A stretch of DNA of 64,000 nucleotides, from assembly GCA_028281025.1 (NCBI GenBank), contig JANQKR010000012.1:1-64000 (forward strand), given 5' to 3'. Below, piece by piece: positions 53,016 through 61,900 of this stretch. The position numbers and the translations under genes are program-made. This DNA comes from Croceivirga sp. GTDB lineage: Bacteria; Bacteroidota; Bacteroidia; Flavobacteriales; Flavobacteriaceae. The notes under the pieces were generated by a model that worked only from the letters and a program-made list of their open reading frames with translations, was not told the DNA's origin and did no database searches. How positions within the stretch are numbered: position 1 is the stretch's first letter; every line of letters begins with the position of its first letter.

Positions 53016-53651
53016 ATGAAAACACTTTTAACCATTACCGTTTTTTCGGTACTGATCCTATTTCCAAATGGGGTTCAGGCACAAAAACTTAGAAACAAAA
53101 TTGTAAAATCCATTGTACAATTTGAAAGCTCCTATTCTTCAATTCAAGAAGACCGAAAGGTAGTACTCAATCAATTGGCTTCCAGAATTGCCAAAGGCAA
53201 CAAAAACGATGAAGACCCCACTATAGTTTTTGTCGATAAACATAACAAAGAGAAGAGTCAACTTGCCGCTATCTGGCTTAGGACAGGCTTACTGTATTAT
53301 AGCCTGAACAATTACAATGTGCTCTCCGCCGGTACTGAACCGATCCAGGAACCTTTTCCAGCTCTTGCCTCCCTGGAAACATATGGTTTCAGGGTAGGCA
53401 ATGCCAGTAAGAACCAACGTTATGCCTATACTGTAAAATCCGGTTCCGAAACTTGGCAGGTTACCTACACTGCCATTGAAGCACTGAACTTAACGGATGA
53501 TGGTACACTCAGGATTTTCGTGGAAGAAGGAATTGTCCCGGAAGATGGTCCCAAACAAATAGAGATTTCATTGTATTCCCCAGAACACATTGCCATGGAA
53601 TTACTTTACGTATCCTCGAGAATAAAATATTTAAATGAACAATACCAATAA
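53016..53651 (+). CDS. Exported phosphatase-like protein without catalytic residues (ars operon)
   Basis: 211 residues. Signal peptide about 1-22 (ending GVQAQ). The core matches the Bacteroidota exported low-molecular-weight phosphatase/arsenate-reductase-like proteins found in ars operons: a helical lead-in (SSIQEDRKVVLNQLASRIA), the P-loop region TIVFVDKHNKEKSQLAAIWLRTGLL, NVLSAGTEPIQEPFPALASLETYGF and the end PEHIAMELLYVSSRI. In active relatives the P-loop is C-x5-R (as CTHNSRRS); here the Cys is Asp74 and the Arg is Lys80. Thus no phosphatase or arsenate reductase chemistry is expected. It could bind arsenite or phosphate, regulate, or be a decaying gene, though the frame is intact. Confidence 0.75.
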   Translation: MKTLLTITVFSVLILFPNGVQAQKLRNKIVKSIVQFESSYSSIQEDRKVVLNQLASRIAKGNKNDEDPTIVFVDKHNKEKSQLAAIWLRTGLLYYSLNNYNVLSAGTEPIQEPFPALASLETYGFRVGNASKNQRYAYTVKSGSETWQVTYTAIEALNLTDDGTLRIFVEEGIVPEDGPKQIEISLYSPEHIAMELLYVSSRIKYLNEQYQ

Positions 53652-53751
53652 CACAACACAACTATGAAATCTACCGATATTAGAGCACTATTTTTAACCC
53701 ATGATACGCTAAGATTTGAACAATAATTGCATTTTGGTAAGGAAAAAGCCA

Positions 53752-53850
53752 ATGAAAAAGGGTTTTATTGTCAAAATTGAAGACGAAAATCTTGATCGAT
53801 CGAATATGTTGATGCATCGTGGCAAACACCAAAAATCCATTACCGTTTGA
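53752..53850 (+). CDS. Possible 32-residue peptide or gene remnant
   Basis: A short frame of 32 codons ends in TGA that overlaps the ATG of the aquaporin gene (TGATG at 53848-53852). The peptide is basic and carries no recognised motif (MKKGFIVKIEDENLDRSNML start). A second short frame (53664-53726, 20 codons, in another phase) precedes it. In related ars operons a full gene often occupies this place, so the stretch 53652-53849 may be a decayed gene. Weak evidence. Confidence 0.25.
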   Translation: MKKGFIVKIEDENLDRSNMLMHRGKHQKSITV

Positions 53851-54512
53851 TGGATAAAAATATCTGGCCTTCCCTGGTGGCCGAATTCATTGGCACATTT
53901 TTGTTGGTTTTCTTTGGTACGGGGGCCATCATTGTTGATGGACTTTACGACGGAATGGTGACCCCTCTGGGCGTGGCCCTAGTTTTTGGCCTGGTGGTAC
54001 TGGTAGTCATCTATGCCATAGGTGAAATTTCCGGTGCACATCTCAATCCAGCGGTCACCTGGGCATTTTTCGTGGCAAAAAGAATTGAAGCACCAAAGGC
54101 GGTCTGGTACACCCTTACCCAGATCATCGCGGCCATTGCTGCAAGCGCAATACTAAGAGCAATGTTTCCTGAAACCATCACAATGGGGGAAACTTTGCCC
54201 TCAAACGGACTTTTACCGGCTACTATCATGGAATTCATTTTAACGTTTACCCTAATGTTCGTAATCATCAATGTAGCCACGGGATCCAAGGAACAGGGGG
54301 TGATGGCGGGACTTTCCATTGGCTTTACCGTTTTGATCTGCGCATTGATGGGAGGTCCAGTATCCGGGGCTTCCATGAATCCCGCCCGTTCCATCGGACC
54401 TGCCCTGATCGGGGGAAATCCAACGCACTTGTGGATGTATGTCATAGTGCCTCTTTTGGGAGCCATTTCAAGTATTTACGTATGGAAAATCATTACAATT
54501 AAAAACAGCTGA
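53850..54512 (+). CDS. MIP-family aquaporin/aquaglyceroporin (AqpS-like)
   Basis: 220 residues, six helices plus two half-helices. The two NPA motifs are N66-P-A68 in SGAHLNPAVT and N177-P-A-R180 in SGASMNPARS, with the selectivity-filter Arg180. By hand alignment with AqpZ the filter His position is Ala165, which would widen the pore as in arsenite- and glycerol-permeable channels. In ars operons such channels let arsenite out. It lies between the phosphatase-like gene and a metallophosphoesterase gene and starts 1 nt before the next downstream gene's spacer (gap 1 nt to 54514). Confidence 0.85.
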   Translation: MDKNIWPSLVAEFIGTFLLVFFGTGAIIVDGLYDGMVTPLGVALVFGLVVLVVIYAIGEISGAHLNPAVTWAFFVAKRIEAPKAVWYTLTQIIAAIAASAILRAMFPETITMGETLPSNGLLPATIMEFILTFTLMFVIINVATGSKEQGVMAGLSIGFTVLICALMGGPVSGASMNPARSIGPALIGGNPTHLWMYVIVPLLGAISSIYVWKIITIKNS

Positions 54513-54513
54513 C

Positions 54514-55287
54514 ATGAAAATTGCACTATTCTCCGATATTCACGCCAATCTTCCTGCATTGGAAGCTTTTTTTGAAGATTTGAAAAAACACCGTCCGGAT
54601 GCCACCTATTGTCTTGGGGATTTGGTAGGCTACAATATTTGGCCCAATGAGGTCATCAATGAAATCCGTAAACGTCAAATTCCTACCATCGCGGGCAACT
54701 ATGACTTTGGCATAGGCAGGAGGAGCGATGACTGCGGATGCGCTTATAAAAGTGATGAGGAAAAGGCCAATGGGGCCGTTTCCATTTCCTTTACCAATCA
54801 AATCGTGAACGATGAAGAGCGAGCCTATCTAAGAACATTGCCCGCACATATTAATTTGGAGTTTCAACTAAACGGGGAAAAGGCAACCATTTTATTGGTA
54901 CATGGGAGTCCCCGACGCATCAACGAATACCTTTTTGAGGACAGGGCAGATAAGAGCCTATTGCGAATTATGAGGGATGCCAATGCCGATGTGATGTGTT
55001 TTGGACACACCCATAAGCCCTATCACAAGGCTTTGCCCGATTCCGAAAATGAACCATCATTGTATCGTCACGCCATTAATATCGGTTCCATTGGCAAGCC
55101 CAAGGATGGGGACAAAAGGGGATGCTATGTACTTTTAACCATTGATGGGAGTTTTGCAAAGGGCAAAAAGGATGGTATTTCCGTGGATTTTATCCGTTTT
55201 GAGTATGACGTGGAAAAAGCGGCCAAAGCAGTTGAGGGAAGTATACTGCCCAATGCCTATGCAGAGGCTTTAAGGGTTGCCAGGTAG
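54514..55287 (+). CDS. Calcineurin-type metallophosphoesterase
   Basis: 257 residues. The two-metal site is complete: D8-x-H10 (FSDIHANL), G-D36-L-V-G, G-N62-Y-D64, a His in LLVHGSP, and G-H-T-H-K-P. It belongs to the YfcE/MJ0936-like phosphodiesterases of the cytoplasm. A short Cys-containing insertion (DDCGCAYK) follows the GN-x-D motif. One nucleotide separates it from the aquaporin gene, so it belongs to the ars-type operon; why a phosphodiesterase is in it is unknown. A terminator follows at 55351. Confidence 0.88.
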   Translation: MKIALFSDIHANLPALEAFFEDLKKHRPDATYCLGDLVGYNIWPNEVINEIRKRQIPTIAGNYDFGIGRRSDDCGCAYKSDEEKANGAVSISFTNQIVNDEERAYLRTLPAHINLEFQLNGEKATILLVHGSPRRINEYLFEDRADKSLLRIMRDANADVMCFGHTHKPYHKALPDSENEPSLYRHAINIGSIGKPKDGDKRGCYVLLTIDGSFAKGKKDGISVDFIRFEYDVEKAAKAVEGSILPNAYAEALRVAR

Positions 55288-55350
55288 GGGGTCCACGAAA
55301 TGTTCCCACCAAGAACCCCGTGAAACGAAAAGGGGAAGATTCCAGGCCGT

Positions 55351-55383
55351 GACCACCTTGTCCGGTCCAAGGAGGTCTTTTTT
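55351..55383 (+). terminator. Rho-independent terminator of the ars-type operon
   Basis: Stem gaccaccttg / caaggaggtc (10 bp, one mismatch) with loop tccggtc is followed by TTTTTT. Confidence 0.75.
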
Positions 55384-55478
55384 GGATTCTCCGTCAATGA
55401 AAGCTTGACAACCGTTTGATGTTGTATTTACCTTACTTGGGAAAGATTGGTATTTTCCCTCGGTTAAACATGGATTGA

Positions 55479-55505
55479 AAGGCCCGCATGACAACTGCGG
55501 GCCTT
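55479..55505 (-). terminator. Terminator of the minus-strand FIVAR/LamG gene
   Basis: A perfect 10-bp stem (aaggcccgca / tgcgggcctt) with a 7-nt loop. Read on the minus strand, a short T run (TTT-CAAT) follows; it lies 24 nt after the stop at 55529. Confidence 0.6.
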
Positions 55506-55528
55506 CGGAACAAATTTAAAAGATAACT

Positions 55529-56998
55529 TTATGGATCGAAAGGAAAGCCGGCATCGATTTCTGTCCAGAGCGGTCGGGCCGTTTCACCCAAATCACCACC
55601 TAAAGTTCCAGAATTTCCATTGGTACTCGAGTCCTGAACCATATTTCCCGTGCCTTCATCCAGTTTCCAGTATCCAATGAGACCTGCTTCGTCGCCATTT
55701 AGTCTTTTATCATAATTCGCAGCAATCTCGGCAGCTGTCCTTGCGTCGTCCCAAACACGGATATCGGTCAATCCACCTATCCAGTATCGGCTGGGTTGTG
55801 CAGCACTTCTTCCAATCTCAAAATCGTTGACCGCTGAGGTATTGATTGGATTGCCACCTGAAGCAGCCGTGGTAGGTTCAGGCTGACCATCAACATAAAG
55901 CAACACACTGGTCAAAGGTACTCCTTCGGCGGGAACCACGATGGCAATATGGTGCCACTCTCCATCGTTCAAGGGCTTGGTCCCCACTACACCACCACCA
56001 TTGTATTCCACTCGAAGTGCCCTGTTGGCATTATGCAGTCTTACATCCCACTTCTGGGCACTTGAGTTTTCACCCCAGGACATAATTATAATGTTGTTTT
56101 CCGTGGACGTTGTTCTTACCCATGCTTCGCAGGTTCTTGCCCCACCCCCGGTGACCGCTTTAAATCCATCCACTTTGATGTAATCGTCACCTTCAAAAGT
56201 CAGGAAACTCGGCGGTACAATTTTACCGGCCTCAAATGCTGCCACTGCTGTATTAAGATCCGTAAGCGCTTGGTCCACATCCAACTGCTGTGCCGCCGGA
56301 TTGTCCGCAACTACTTGGGCAGCGTCAATAGCGGCCTGTAAAATCGCTTTTGAACCCACGGCATACTGACCATTTTCCGTGCCTTCAACCGCGTTGTCCA
56401 CCAACTCCTGTGCTGATGTTATGGCATCGTTCAACGCAGTGAAATCAGTATCGGCAATTACACTGGCCTCGAATACCGCAGTAGCCACATTCAAATCGGT
56501 TTCTGCCCCATTTATTTCACTCTGCGTTGCACTTGCATTATCCGCAACCGCCTGGGCGGCATCGATGGCCGTTTGAAAAATTGCTTTTGAACCAATGATA
56601 TAATCCCCTATCTCGGTACCTTCCGGCCCTGCATTGTCCAATATCCCTTGTGCTGCCAAAATGGACTGTAACAGTGAGGCATTATCGATGACCACGATAC
56701 TGTTACGATAGGTTTCCAAAGCCAAGGTCAATAAATTTATGGCGCTATCAACGGTGCCTTGATTGACTGCTGTGGTTTTGTATGCACTGTACCTATCAAT
56801 GGCATCTTGTAGAATTTGCGTCGCACCGAACACAACATCACCACCTCGATCCCCCTCCTTTGAAGGGTCCGCTTCCGCCTGTGCCTCTGCAATTATCGCA
56901 TCCAATGCGCCGTAGTCAATGGCCGCGGTGGAATCATCCTCATCACAGCTCCAAAAAGTGACATTGCAGGCCAACAACAAAAAGATAAATTTTCTCAT
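55529..56998 (-). CDS. Surface lipoprotein with FIVAR repeats and LamG domain
   Basis: 489 residues. Lipoprotein signal ending TFWSC18, then DEDD. Three helical FIVAR-type modules (about 25-95, 100-180, 182-258) share A-I-x-x-A-Q-x-x-x-D-N-A and (Y/I)-x-x-G-S-K-A-I-x-Q-x-A-I-D-A-A. The C-terminal part (about 262-485) is a LamG/concanavalin-like fold: FLTFEGDDYIKVDGF, TCEAWVRT, GEWHHIAIVV and GLIGYWKLDEGTG. Such lipoproteins bind carbohydrates on the cell surface. The third module is nearly a copy of the second. The 1677-residue protein at 58956 also has a FIVAR-like module. Confidence 0.85.
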   Translation of the reverse strand: MRKFIFLLLACNVTFWSCDEDDSTAAIDYGALDAIIAEAQAEADPSKEGDRGGDVVFGATQILQDAIDRYSAYKTTAVNQGTVDSAINLLTLALETYRNSIVVIDNASLLQSILAAQGILDNAGPEGTEIGDYIIGSKAIFQTAIDAAQAVADNASATQSEINGAETDLNVATAVFEASVIADTDFTALNDAITSAQELVDNAVEGTENGQYAVGSKAILQAAIDAAQVVADNPAAQQLDVDQALTDLNTAVAAFEAGKIVPPSFLTFEGDDYIKVDGFKAVTGGGARTCEAWVRTTSTENNIIIMSWGENSSAQKWDVRLHNANRALRVEYNGGGVVGTKPLNDGEWHHIAIVVPAEGVPLTSVLLYVDGQPEPTTAASGGNPINTSAVNDFEIGRSAAQPSRYWIGGLTDIRVWDDARTAAEIAANYDKRLNGDEAGLIGYWKLDEGTGNMVQDSSTNGNSGTLGGDLGETARPLWTEIDAGFPFDP

Positions 56999-57308
56999 GA
57001 TTTCTATTTGGTTTGATTGGAATTCTTAGATGTGTATTAACCCATGAAAAGGGCTGAATTTTCAGAATTCTAATATAAATCGATAATTAATTTCATTTTT
57101 CTCATTACATGGGCAAAAATGTTGCATGTTGAATAAAAAAGGGGGCAACGTGGATAATGGGCATTGATTTTTAGGAATACTGGATTGTTTGGCAATAGGT
57201 TGTTGAATAGGGACAAAATATCAAAGTAGGTCCTTATTTGTTGCAAATTGAGAGGCGCATTTGAATGCTGTTTGGGGCCACGGTATTTTGCTTTAAATAT
57301 CCATATCC
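56999..57308. other. 310-bp intergenic region between divergent surface-protein genes
   Basis: No gene seen; a minus-strand frame of 85 codons (57070-57327) lacks any support. Read toward 57309, TTG (57261-57263) and TATTTTG (57284-57290), 20 nt apart, resemble the Bacteroidota -33/-7 promoter, but the -7 element is one base short of TAnnTTTG. Confidence 0.35.
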
Positions 57309-58661
57309 ATGAGAAAGGTTTTAGCACGTTCAGTTTTTGTACTCCCCCTATTTTTTTTAATCAACTGTAGTTCAGGTTCCCAAGATGACCCCCAAATAAC
57401 TGAAGAAGAACAGCAAGAAGAGCAAAATGGCAATCAAAACGAAGAACCCACGATTGAAATAAGCAGTATTATCAATACCAGCGACCAGGGCAAATTAATA
57501 GATGCCTTTTTCTTTGATCTAAAAGGCTGGCCCGATAGGACCAATACCGTAGAAAAAGCAACTGCCTATTTTGTGAACGATGGCATGAATGGCATTCGGA
57601 TATCCATTTATGGTGATATTCAACGGCCAGCGCATCCGGGGCCCGGTGTTGTTGTAGAGTCCCAATATGAACCTATGTTGACTTCCATTACCACCGCCCT
57701 ATCGGTTAAACCGGACCTAAAGATTTTTGCCAGCAAAAAACTGAGGAGCACAAATTCCTTTCCGGATTGGGTCAAGGATGGTACGGGAATCATACCCAAG
57801 CAGTATGCGATTATGCTGGCAGATTTTATCGAATTTATGAATGGGAAGGGCATCACCATTGATTATTTGGGCATTGACAATGAGTTTGTGTACAATGAAG
57901 GGAACATCACTCCCGAAAAATATCATGAAACCATTTTTGAGTTACGGGTATTGGCCTCTACCCGCGGCTTTGACCTACCTATTTTGGTAGGCTATGAGGA
58001 TTTTGGTCCCAATAAAAGAAATTGGGTCCAGATTTTGATGGAAAGTGGATGGGGCAACGATATGGATATTTATGGAACCCACTACTATCCACAGTTTAGG
58101 CCCAAGGATAAATTGATTACCGATCTCAACTCCATTGGCAATAGACCTTTCTGGGCCACAGAACCGCACTGGGACCAGGTTAAAACCGAAAATCCAGATG
58201 TCTTTTTAAATGCGGAAGCGGCCATGGTTACGCTTTGGGATCAAACTGATTTGGGAATGACAGGCTTTATGTGGTGGAACTATAATTTGGAGGATGAGCT
58301 ACGAACCCGCCTTATGCAGGCAGCCTCGACCCCACTTCTTTATTCAAGGCCCATATCGATGACGGATATCGACGGGGAAGATTTGACGGAATTGGGGAAG
58401 TTACAGAGTAGGGCGTTTATCAAAGCAAACCAAATCACCGTTTATTTTGTGAATATGTCCGATACTTCGTATACGGATTATGGCATTGCCTTGAGTGACC
58501 ATCAAAAAATCGCGGATAATGTGGTTTATACACAATGGCGTGAGACCACCACCATCGATGGCCAACAATTGTCCGGCACAGTAACTTCAGATAACGCCGC
58601 TGTTCAAGTGAACCTTCCAAAGCGTTCCATTACCAAAATCGATTTAACAATCCAAGATTGA
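57309..58661 (+). CDS. GH30-like glycoside hydrolase lipoprotein
   Basis: 450 residues. Lipoprotein signal ending FFLINC20, then a Gln/Glu-rich spacer (about 24-48). The catalytic barrel (about 60-350) shows clan GH-A marks: acid/base Glu192 in LGIDNEF, the strand DIYGTHYYPQF, and nucleophile Glu285 in FWATEPHWD. The end (about 370-450) is a small beta domain, as in GH30 enzymes. It cleaves beta-linked sugars outside the cell; the exact substrate is not inferable. GH30 is the best guess, with other GH-A families possible. It converges with the large glycosidase gene downstream. Confidence 0.75.
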   Translation: MRKVLARSVFVLPLFFLINCSSGSQDDPQITEEEQQEEQNGNQNEEPTIEISSIINTSDQGKLIDAFFFDLKGWPDRTNTVEKATAYFVNDGMNGIRISIYGDIQRPAHPGPGVVVESQYEPMLTSITTALSVKPDLKIFASKKLRSTNSFPDWVKDGTGIIPKQYAIMLADFIEFMNGKGITIDYLGIDNEFVYNEGNITPEKYHETIFELRVLASTRGFDLPILVGYEDFGPNKRNWVQILMESGWGNDMDIYGTHYYPQFRPKDKLITDLNSIGNRPFWATEPHWDQVKTENPDVFLNAEAAMVTLWDQTDLGMTGFMWWNYNLEDELRTRLMQAASTPLLYSRPISMTDIDGEDLTELGKLQSRAFIKANQITVYFVNMSDTSYTDYGIALSDHQKIADNVVYTQWRETTTIDGQQLSGTVTSDNAAVQVNLPKRSITKIDLTIQD

Positions 58662-58767
58662 CATCTTCTTCCTATCAACATAGGTAGGGTTTAAAATCCT
58701 TTCTGAAAAAAGCACCGGCCCCTTTTTATTACATCAATGAACGGCTAAATCGGGAGTCCAATAAAAA

Positions 58768-58907
58768 CACAAAGAGGTTGTCCAAAAAGTCAGTATGCGC
58801 ATTGGTCACATCGAGCGCAGTCGAGATGTATTTGATATTCGGAACTTTTAAAAGTTCCAGACTGCGCTCGAACCGACAAAATCTTCTTTTTGGACAACCT
58901 CTTTGTG
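58768..58907. repeat. 140-bp nested palindromic element
   Basis: The outer arms are 22-bp perfect inverted repeats (58768-58789 and 58886-58907; left arm begins cacaaagaggttgtcc). Inside are 10-bp arms (cgagcgcagt 58812-58821 / actgcgctcg 58861-58870) around a perfect 18-bp palindrome (GGAACTTTTAAAAGTTCC, 58841-58858). The whole can fold into one long hairpin or cruciform between two convergent genes. It looks like a REP or MITE-type intergenic repeat; it may also act as a two-way terminator. No protein is encoded. Confidence 0.75.
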
Positions 58908-58955
58908 TGACCTAAATTTTACGACCCGCTACCAGCTTGGAATCTCCATCAACAA

Positions 58956-61900
58956 TTACTGATTAATAATTTTTATGGTCTGTTTCCCTACATTGGTATC
59001 CAACTCTAAGAAATATAATCCCTTTAATCGTGTACGAAGGGAAATTTGCATCTCGGTCCTTTTTCTTAGTTTTCTACCACTCTTTACAATCTTTCCCTGT
59101 ACGTCATACACGCGGTACCCGCTCACCTCCACCGTATTTGGTATCGCCAGATCAATTTGGTTGACAACGGGGTTTCTTCTAAGGACTATTTGATGCTGCA
59201 ACAGTTTTTGGTCTTCCAAATTAAGTTGGGCGGTCAATGCGGTTGTACCTCCATTGCTTGATTCGGTTTTCACCACGGTCAGGATGTTGGAGGGATAAAA
59301 GCTTTCCCCCAAACTGTTTTCTGCCTTTACAATATAGTAGTACGTGCCCACTTCCATAGCGGAACCGTCAGAATACGTTGTCCCAACAATACCTTCCGCA
59401 ACCAACTGATATCCATCCCACGGCTCGGAACTTCGGTATAAATTAAAGGTGCCGCCATTGGTAAAAGCAGTTTCATCCCAGGTAAGGTTAACCGTGCCAT
59501 TGGAATCTTCACCACCTCTAAGGTCATAAGGGGCAAATGGTAGTGTTGCTTGCGGTGTAGCACTTAAAATACGGGATTGATCGCTGATTCCCGCTCCACT
59601 ATATGCCCTGACCGAAAAGAAATACTTTTGTCCGTTCTGTAGCCCTTTTAGGTTAAAACCACTGGTATTGCTGGCCTCGACCTCTTCGGTCAATTGATTT
59701 CTATCCGTTCCATAATAGACCTTATAACCATTGGCGTTGGCAACACTTTCCCAAAGCAAGGTCACCCGGCCATCTTTTGGTCTTACCCTTACCAATTTTG
59801 GTTTTTGTGGGCGTTCATATTTAACCTTGATGATATTCGAAAGCGCGCTTTCACCTACCGAATTGAAAGCGGTAACCGCTATGTTTGTTTGTTTTCCATA
59901 GCTCAATGGCAATTGGTATTCGTTGTTTTCACTCCCCGTAATCTCAATTACCTGGTTTAAGCTGTTCTGATTGTGGCCCATCTTGATTCGATAACCATCG
60001 GCCTGGTCATCTTCCCACCATTTCAAATGTAGGCCCGATGAAGTAACTTCAGATTTGAAGATCCTATTGGTTTTGGGCGTACGTTGACCAACCACCCATT
60101 CCAATCGCGTCATACCGTATCCTGGTACGGTGATTTTTCCGTTGGATAAATCTTTGGTTTCCTGGGTGGGTAAAATGCCTGAAAGAACCAGGGGATCGTC
60201 ACTGGTAATCGAAGTAACCAGAACATCTTGAGGCAAATCCATACCTTGTAAAGTGATCTCATGGGGGATACTCGATTTATTGGAAATCAATACATAGTCT
60301 TTGTTATTTGCGCCGTTGTATGCCCTTGCAAACAACGCTGGTATTTCGGAGACCAAACTATTGGGATGCTCAGCGGCAACCACTTCACCTCCAATGACCT
60401 CGGTGTCCAATGAAAAATTACTGTTGTTCAAAGCTTCGCCGGCAATAAGGATAACCTCTCCCTGAGTGGAAATATTGAATCCATATTCAATGGCATCCGC
60501 ATCCACATCGGTCCCCGAAGCGAAGGCATTGTCCAAGAGACTGTTGTGATTGAAATTGGGAACAACAACATCCACATTGAAAACATGTAATCCCAAATAA
60601 TCCATATTATCGAAAACGGTGTTCCTGATCATAAACTCGGCGTTGTACATTCCCGCGTAATAGCTCTTGTCGAACCCGTTGTTGAAGACATTGAATTCGG
60701 TGATGAAATACCTAAAATCCTCGCCGTATACGTTCCGTGCTTTTGTAGGGGCATCGGTCCCCCCAATTTTCATGCCCGCGTTGGCATTTCTGATGGCCAA
60801 ATCGGGAGCGGGGTTGGAATTATTGAAAGACGCATAGGAGTGGTAGGACAGGACATCGTAATATTGTGGATTAAAATTCCGCACGCCCAGGGAGAAGTTC
60901 CCGCTGAAATCCACACCCCAATCGGCATTTGGCGCGGTCAGGGCCCCACTGTACCCCTCTTTGATAGCCTGGTCCAATGCTTCCATTTTAGCGGCATAAT
61001 CGGCTCCACTATTGTAAAACCAATGATTTCTATTCGGTAGGAAGAAGTAAGGCTCATTATTCAATTGCCAATATTCCACTACAATGTTATTGTCCTCGCA
61101 AAACTTTGCAAAAATGCGGGCTTCTTCGGGGCCAGCCATAAATCCGGGCCAGGTAACAATCAATTTGGCACCGGCCTCTCCAAGGGCTTGATACAGATCA
61201 TAGACCAATTGCGGTCCTTTGACTTCCAAGCGCTCATAGGCTTTCACCTGATTATTTACCCTTCTGAATTGCTCTATCCATTCCAGCTCATATTCTCCCG
61301 TGTTCATGTTAAAAGGATCGCTTATGGTACCGGAAAGGTATCGCATCCACCCTGTTTTGCCCGCTTTTAGGGCATCCACAAATTCCGGGTTTTTATAACT
61401 CCAGGCTTGATCTACACTTCTATTATTATAACCAAACAACCCATCTTTCAACCCATGCCTTTGATTTGGGTCAATCGTGATCGTCGCCAAGGATTTTACG
61501 ATACTGTCCCTAAATGCGGATATGGCATTAGATAGGTCAACAAGACCCTGGTCAATTACTTCTTGGGCAATTCCATCAATAAATACGGACGTGGCCATAC
61601 TGATCGCATTGAAGAAGGTATCCACGGCCGCCTGGGGATACTCCCCCGGATTACTGCCTACCTCCGCCGACACAGCCAGTTCCGAAGCTTCCAGAAGCAG
61701 TCTTCGCAAGTCCCATTTATTAACACTTCCGATGATGACATCATCCATTTGTATCCTACCTACATCAAATAAATAAGGAACAAATACTTCCAACGAAGCA
61801 ACATTTGAGGTAAGGTTCAATAGCGGTACGTCCTGACCCTCTGGTTTTTCAACTCCATTTACACGCAAACCCATGGTATTGTTGTCCGTATCTATCTTAA

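Noticed and set aside
57070-57327. Minus-strand frame of 85 codons upstream of the GH30-like gene
   Set aside because: It overlaps the GH gene start and its composition looks random; no supporting features.
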